A stretch of 64,000 nucleotides of DNA from Nitrospira sp. (GTDB lineage Bacteria > Nitrospirota > Nitrospiria > Nitrospirales > Nitrospiraceae). Made by a program: the position numbers and the translations under genes. The notes under the pieces were generated by a model that did no database searches, was not told the origin of the DNA, and worked only from the letters and a program-made list of their open reading frames with translations. This document shows positions 62,553 through 64,000 of this stretch, piece after piece (the first letter of the stretch is position 1; each line of letters begins with the position of its first letter). The stretch spans positions 1-64,000 of the forward strand of contig JADLEJ010000023.1 in NCBI GenBank assembly GCA_020846195.1, read 5' to 3'.

Positions 62553-62592
62553 TTGCCGCCATAGTCCTACTGTAGTCTTGTGGACTCTGATC

Positions 62593-62718
62593 GCAGGATG
62601 GTCAAAACGGCCGTCCGGCGAGGCCGCAGCGAGCGAAAGGCTGAGGCGTACCCTCTGGGGTACGTTGAAGGTCTGAGCGATGCAAGAACGACGCTGGCGG
62701 TTGTTTTCACCATCCTGC
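62593..62718. repeat. Dispersed intergenic repeat, best copy (126 bp)
   Basis: Ends are imperfect inverted repeats: GCAGGATGGTCAAAAC at the left and GTTTTCACCATCCTGC at the right. The interior contains a GC-rich variable half and ACGTTGAAGGTCTGAGCG. At least five other copies or fragments occur in the window. Confidence 0.75.
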
Positions 62719-62737
62719 AAAAAGGAGTTCGTTCGAC

Positions 62738-63913
62738 ATGGCTGGTTTCCCCATAGAAGTTGCGACCCGTATTAAGACCTTGCCCCCCTATCTCTTTGCC
62801 GCCATCGACAAGATGAAGCAGGCAGCGATTGCCAAGGGCGTCGATATCATCAACCTCGGCATCGGCGATCCTGATTTGCCCACGCCGGCCCCGATCATCG
62901 AGAGCCTGGCGCAAGCCGCGAAGAACCCGAAGCACCATCAATATCCTTCTTACGAGGGCATGCTCTCGTTCCGTACGGCGGTGGCCGATTGGTACAAGCG
63001 CCGGTTCAACGTCACGCTGAATCCCGCCGACGAAGTGTTGACCCTCATCGGCTCGAAGGAAGGCATCGGGCACATCCATCTGGCCCTTGTAGACCCAGGC
63101 GATGTCGTGCTGGTGCCCAGCCCTGGCTACCCGGTCTATCCAGTCGGGACGAGTTTCTGCGGCGGCGTCTCGCACATCATGCCGCTCACCAAGGCGAACG
63201 GATTTCTCCCCGACCTGAATGCAATTCCAAAGGACGTGGCGAAGAAGGCCAAGCTGATGTGGCTGAACTCGCCGAACAACCCGACCTCGGTCATCATGAC
63301 GAAGGACTACTTCAAACGGGCCATCGAGTTCGCGCAGGAACATCACATCGTCATCTGCCACGACGCGGCCTATTCGGAGATTTATTACGACGGGAAGCGC
63401 CCAGCCAGCTTTATGGAAGTGGATGGCGCGAAAGACGTCGGCGTGGAATTCCACTCGCTGTCGAAAACCTACAACATGACCGGCTGGCGCCTCGGGTTCG
63501 TGGTCGGCAACAAGGATGTGCTGGCTGCGCTGGGCAAGGTAAAAAGCCAGCTGGACTCCGGCGTGTTTGAAGCGGTGCAGGCCGCCGGCATCACGGCGCT
63601 GGGCCTGGACGAATCCGTCACCGACGGCATTCGGAAGATCTATCAAGAGCGCCGCGACACGCTTATTCCCGGGCTCAAGCAACTGGGCCTGGAAGTCGAT
63701 GCGCCGCCCGCCGCCTTCTACATCTGGGTAACGGTGCCGAAGGGTTATTCTTCCGCCTCGTTCACCGCCCACTTGTTGGAAAAAGCCGGGATCGTCACGA
63801 CGCCGGGCAACGGATTCGGCGCGCCAGGCGAAGGCTACATCCGCATGACGGTCTGCACAACCAAAGAGCGGCTGGCCGAGGCGGTGGAGCGGATTAAGAA
63901 AGCGGGATTCTGA
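62738..63913 (+). CDS. dapL: LL-diaminopimelate aminotransferase
   Basis: Converts tetrahydrodipicolinate to LL-diaminopimelate in one step for lysine and peptidoglycan. A fold-type I PLP enzyme, 391 residues: IINLGIGDPDLPTP, NSPNNPTSV, DAAYSEIYYDGKRP, and the Schiff-base Lys243 in HSLSKTYNMTGWRLGF. The closing segment NGFGAPGEGYIRMT is present. GGAG lies upstream of the ATG. The 3' region is partly repeated at 63969-64000. Confidence 0.94.
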   Translation: MAGFPIEVATRIKTLPPYLFAAIDKMKQAAIAKGVDIINLGIGDPDLPTPAPIIESLAQAAKNPKHHQYPSYEGMLSFRTAVADWYKRRFNVTLNPADEVLTLIGSKEGIGHIHLALVDPGDVVLVPSPGYPVYPVGTSFCGGVSHIMPLTKANGFLPDLNAIPKDVAKKAKLMWLNSPNNPTSVIMTKDYFKRAIEFAQEHHIVICHDAAYSEIYYDGKRPASFMEVDGAKDVGVEFHSLSKTYNMTGWRLGFVVGNKDVLAALGKVKSQLDSGVFEAVQAAGITALGLDESVTDGIRKIYQERRDTLIPGLKQLGLEVDAPPAAFYIWVTVPKGYSSASFTAHLLEKAGIVTTPGNGFGAPGEGYIRMTVCTTKERLAEAVERIKKAGF

Positions 63914-63968
63914 GCAAGACGTCATGCGCACAACGGTCTACATCGGGTTCGGAGCAATCAGACAACGA

Positions 63969-64000
63969 CTACATCCGCATGACGGTCTGCACGACCAAAG
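63969..64000 (+). repeat. Partial duplicate of the dapL 3' end, cut by the window edge
   Basis: 32 bp (coding YIRMTVCTTK in the original) match 63836-63867 with one silent difference (ACA to ACG). The copy continues past the window. Confidence 0.75.

Noticed and set aside
1..64000. CRISPR arrays, tRNA or rRNA genes
   Set aside because: No regularly spaced repeats and no tRNA T-arm or rRNA-like stretches were recognised by eye; a tRNAscan and Rfam search would settle this.

Overview
The window is about 64 kb of a GC-rich bacterial chromosome. Gene content suggests a member of Nitrospirota, most likely Nitrospira-like. The pointers are LL-diaminopimelate aminotransferase (dapL), a universal-stress protein fused to PCP_red domains beside a PCP_red radical SAM enzyme, a UbiE-type methyltransferase paired with a B12-type radical SAM protein, and an outer-membrane lipoprotein carrier (lolA) indicating a Gram-negative envelope. 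This placement is inference from gene content; no rRNA or tRNA gene was seen.

Layout. 0-3.5 kb: a hybrid sensor kinase and a short partner with a receiver-like fold and a phosphoacceptor-type helix but no ATPase. 3.6-9.6 kb: a UPF0114 membrane protein, a lipoprotein and two patatin-type lipases, one lipid-anchored and one with a large membrane domain. 9.7-13.2 kb (minus): a HerA-type ATPase, a small DMT protein and an AbiU2/HEPN-like protein. 13.5-16.7 kb: a short UvrA lacking the insertion domain, divergent from an antitoxin/PIN-toxin pair with a clear promoter and operator. 16.8-23.5 kb: UbiE, a B12-type radical SAM protein, then a compact cluster of USP-rubredoxin-PCP_red fusion, radical SAM-SPASM-PCP_red fusion and a CopD-like membrane protein. 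24.5-35.6 kb (mostly minus): housekeeping operons with a 2OG oxygenase, lolA, ftsK, rsmA, pdxA, a Ca2+/Na+ exchanger, larC, and separately larB-gpsA. 35.9-43.9 kb: an outer-membrane barrel, a split arginine dihydrolase/ornithine cyclodeaminase pair, truD, a metallophosphoesterase, a MarR regulator and an MBL-fold hydrolase. 43.9-46 kb: an insertion bracketed by a duplicated end of the MBL gene. 46-50.8 kb: a SirB1-like protein, an ABC-2 exporter, a Lon N-terminal domain protein and a CrtC/AttH-like protein. 50.8-53.8 kb: small, lower-GC minus-strand genes separated by attC-like sites, which look like integron cassettes without an integrase. 54-59.6 kb: YCF48-like lipoprotein, small hypotheticals and methyltransferases. 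59.7-62.6 kb: a HEPN-motif protein, a decayed copy of an amidotransferase gene, a DUF4160/DUF2442 pair and the intact amidotransferase. 62.7 kb to the end: dapL, followed at the window edge by a second copy of its 3' region.

Recurring themes. First, many genes have a sigma70-like -10 hexamer only 5-9 nt before the start codon and no Shine-Dalgarno, suggesting frequent leaderless mRNAs. Second, one dispersed intergenic repeat family occurs at least six times. Third, three loci carry duplicated gene ends next to accessory DNA, a signature of insertion at gene termini.
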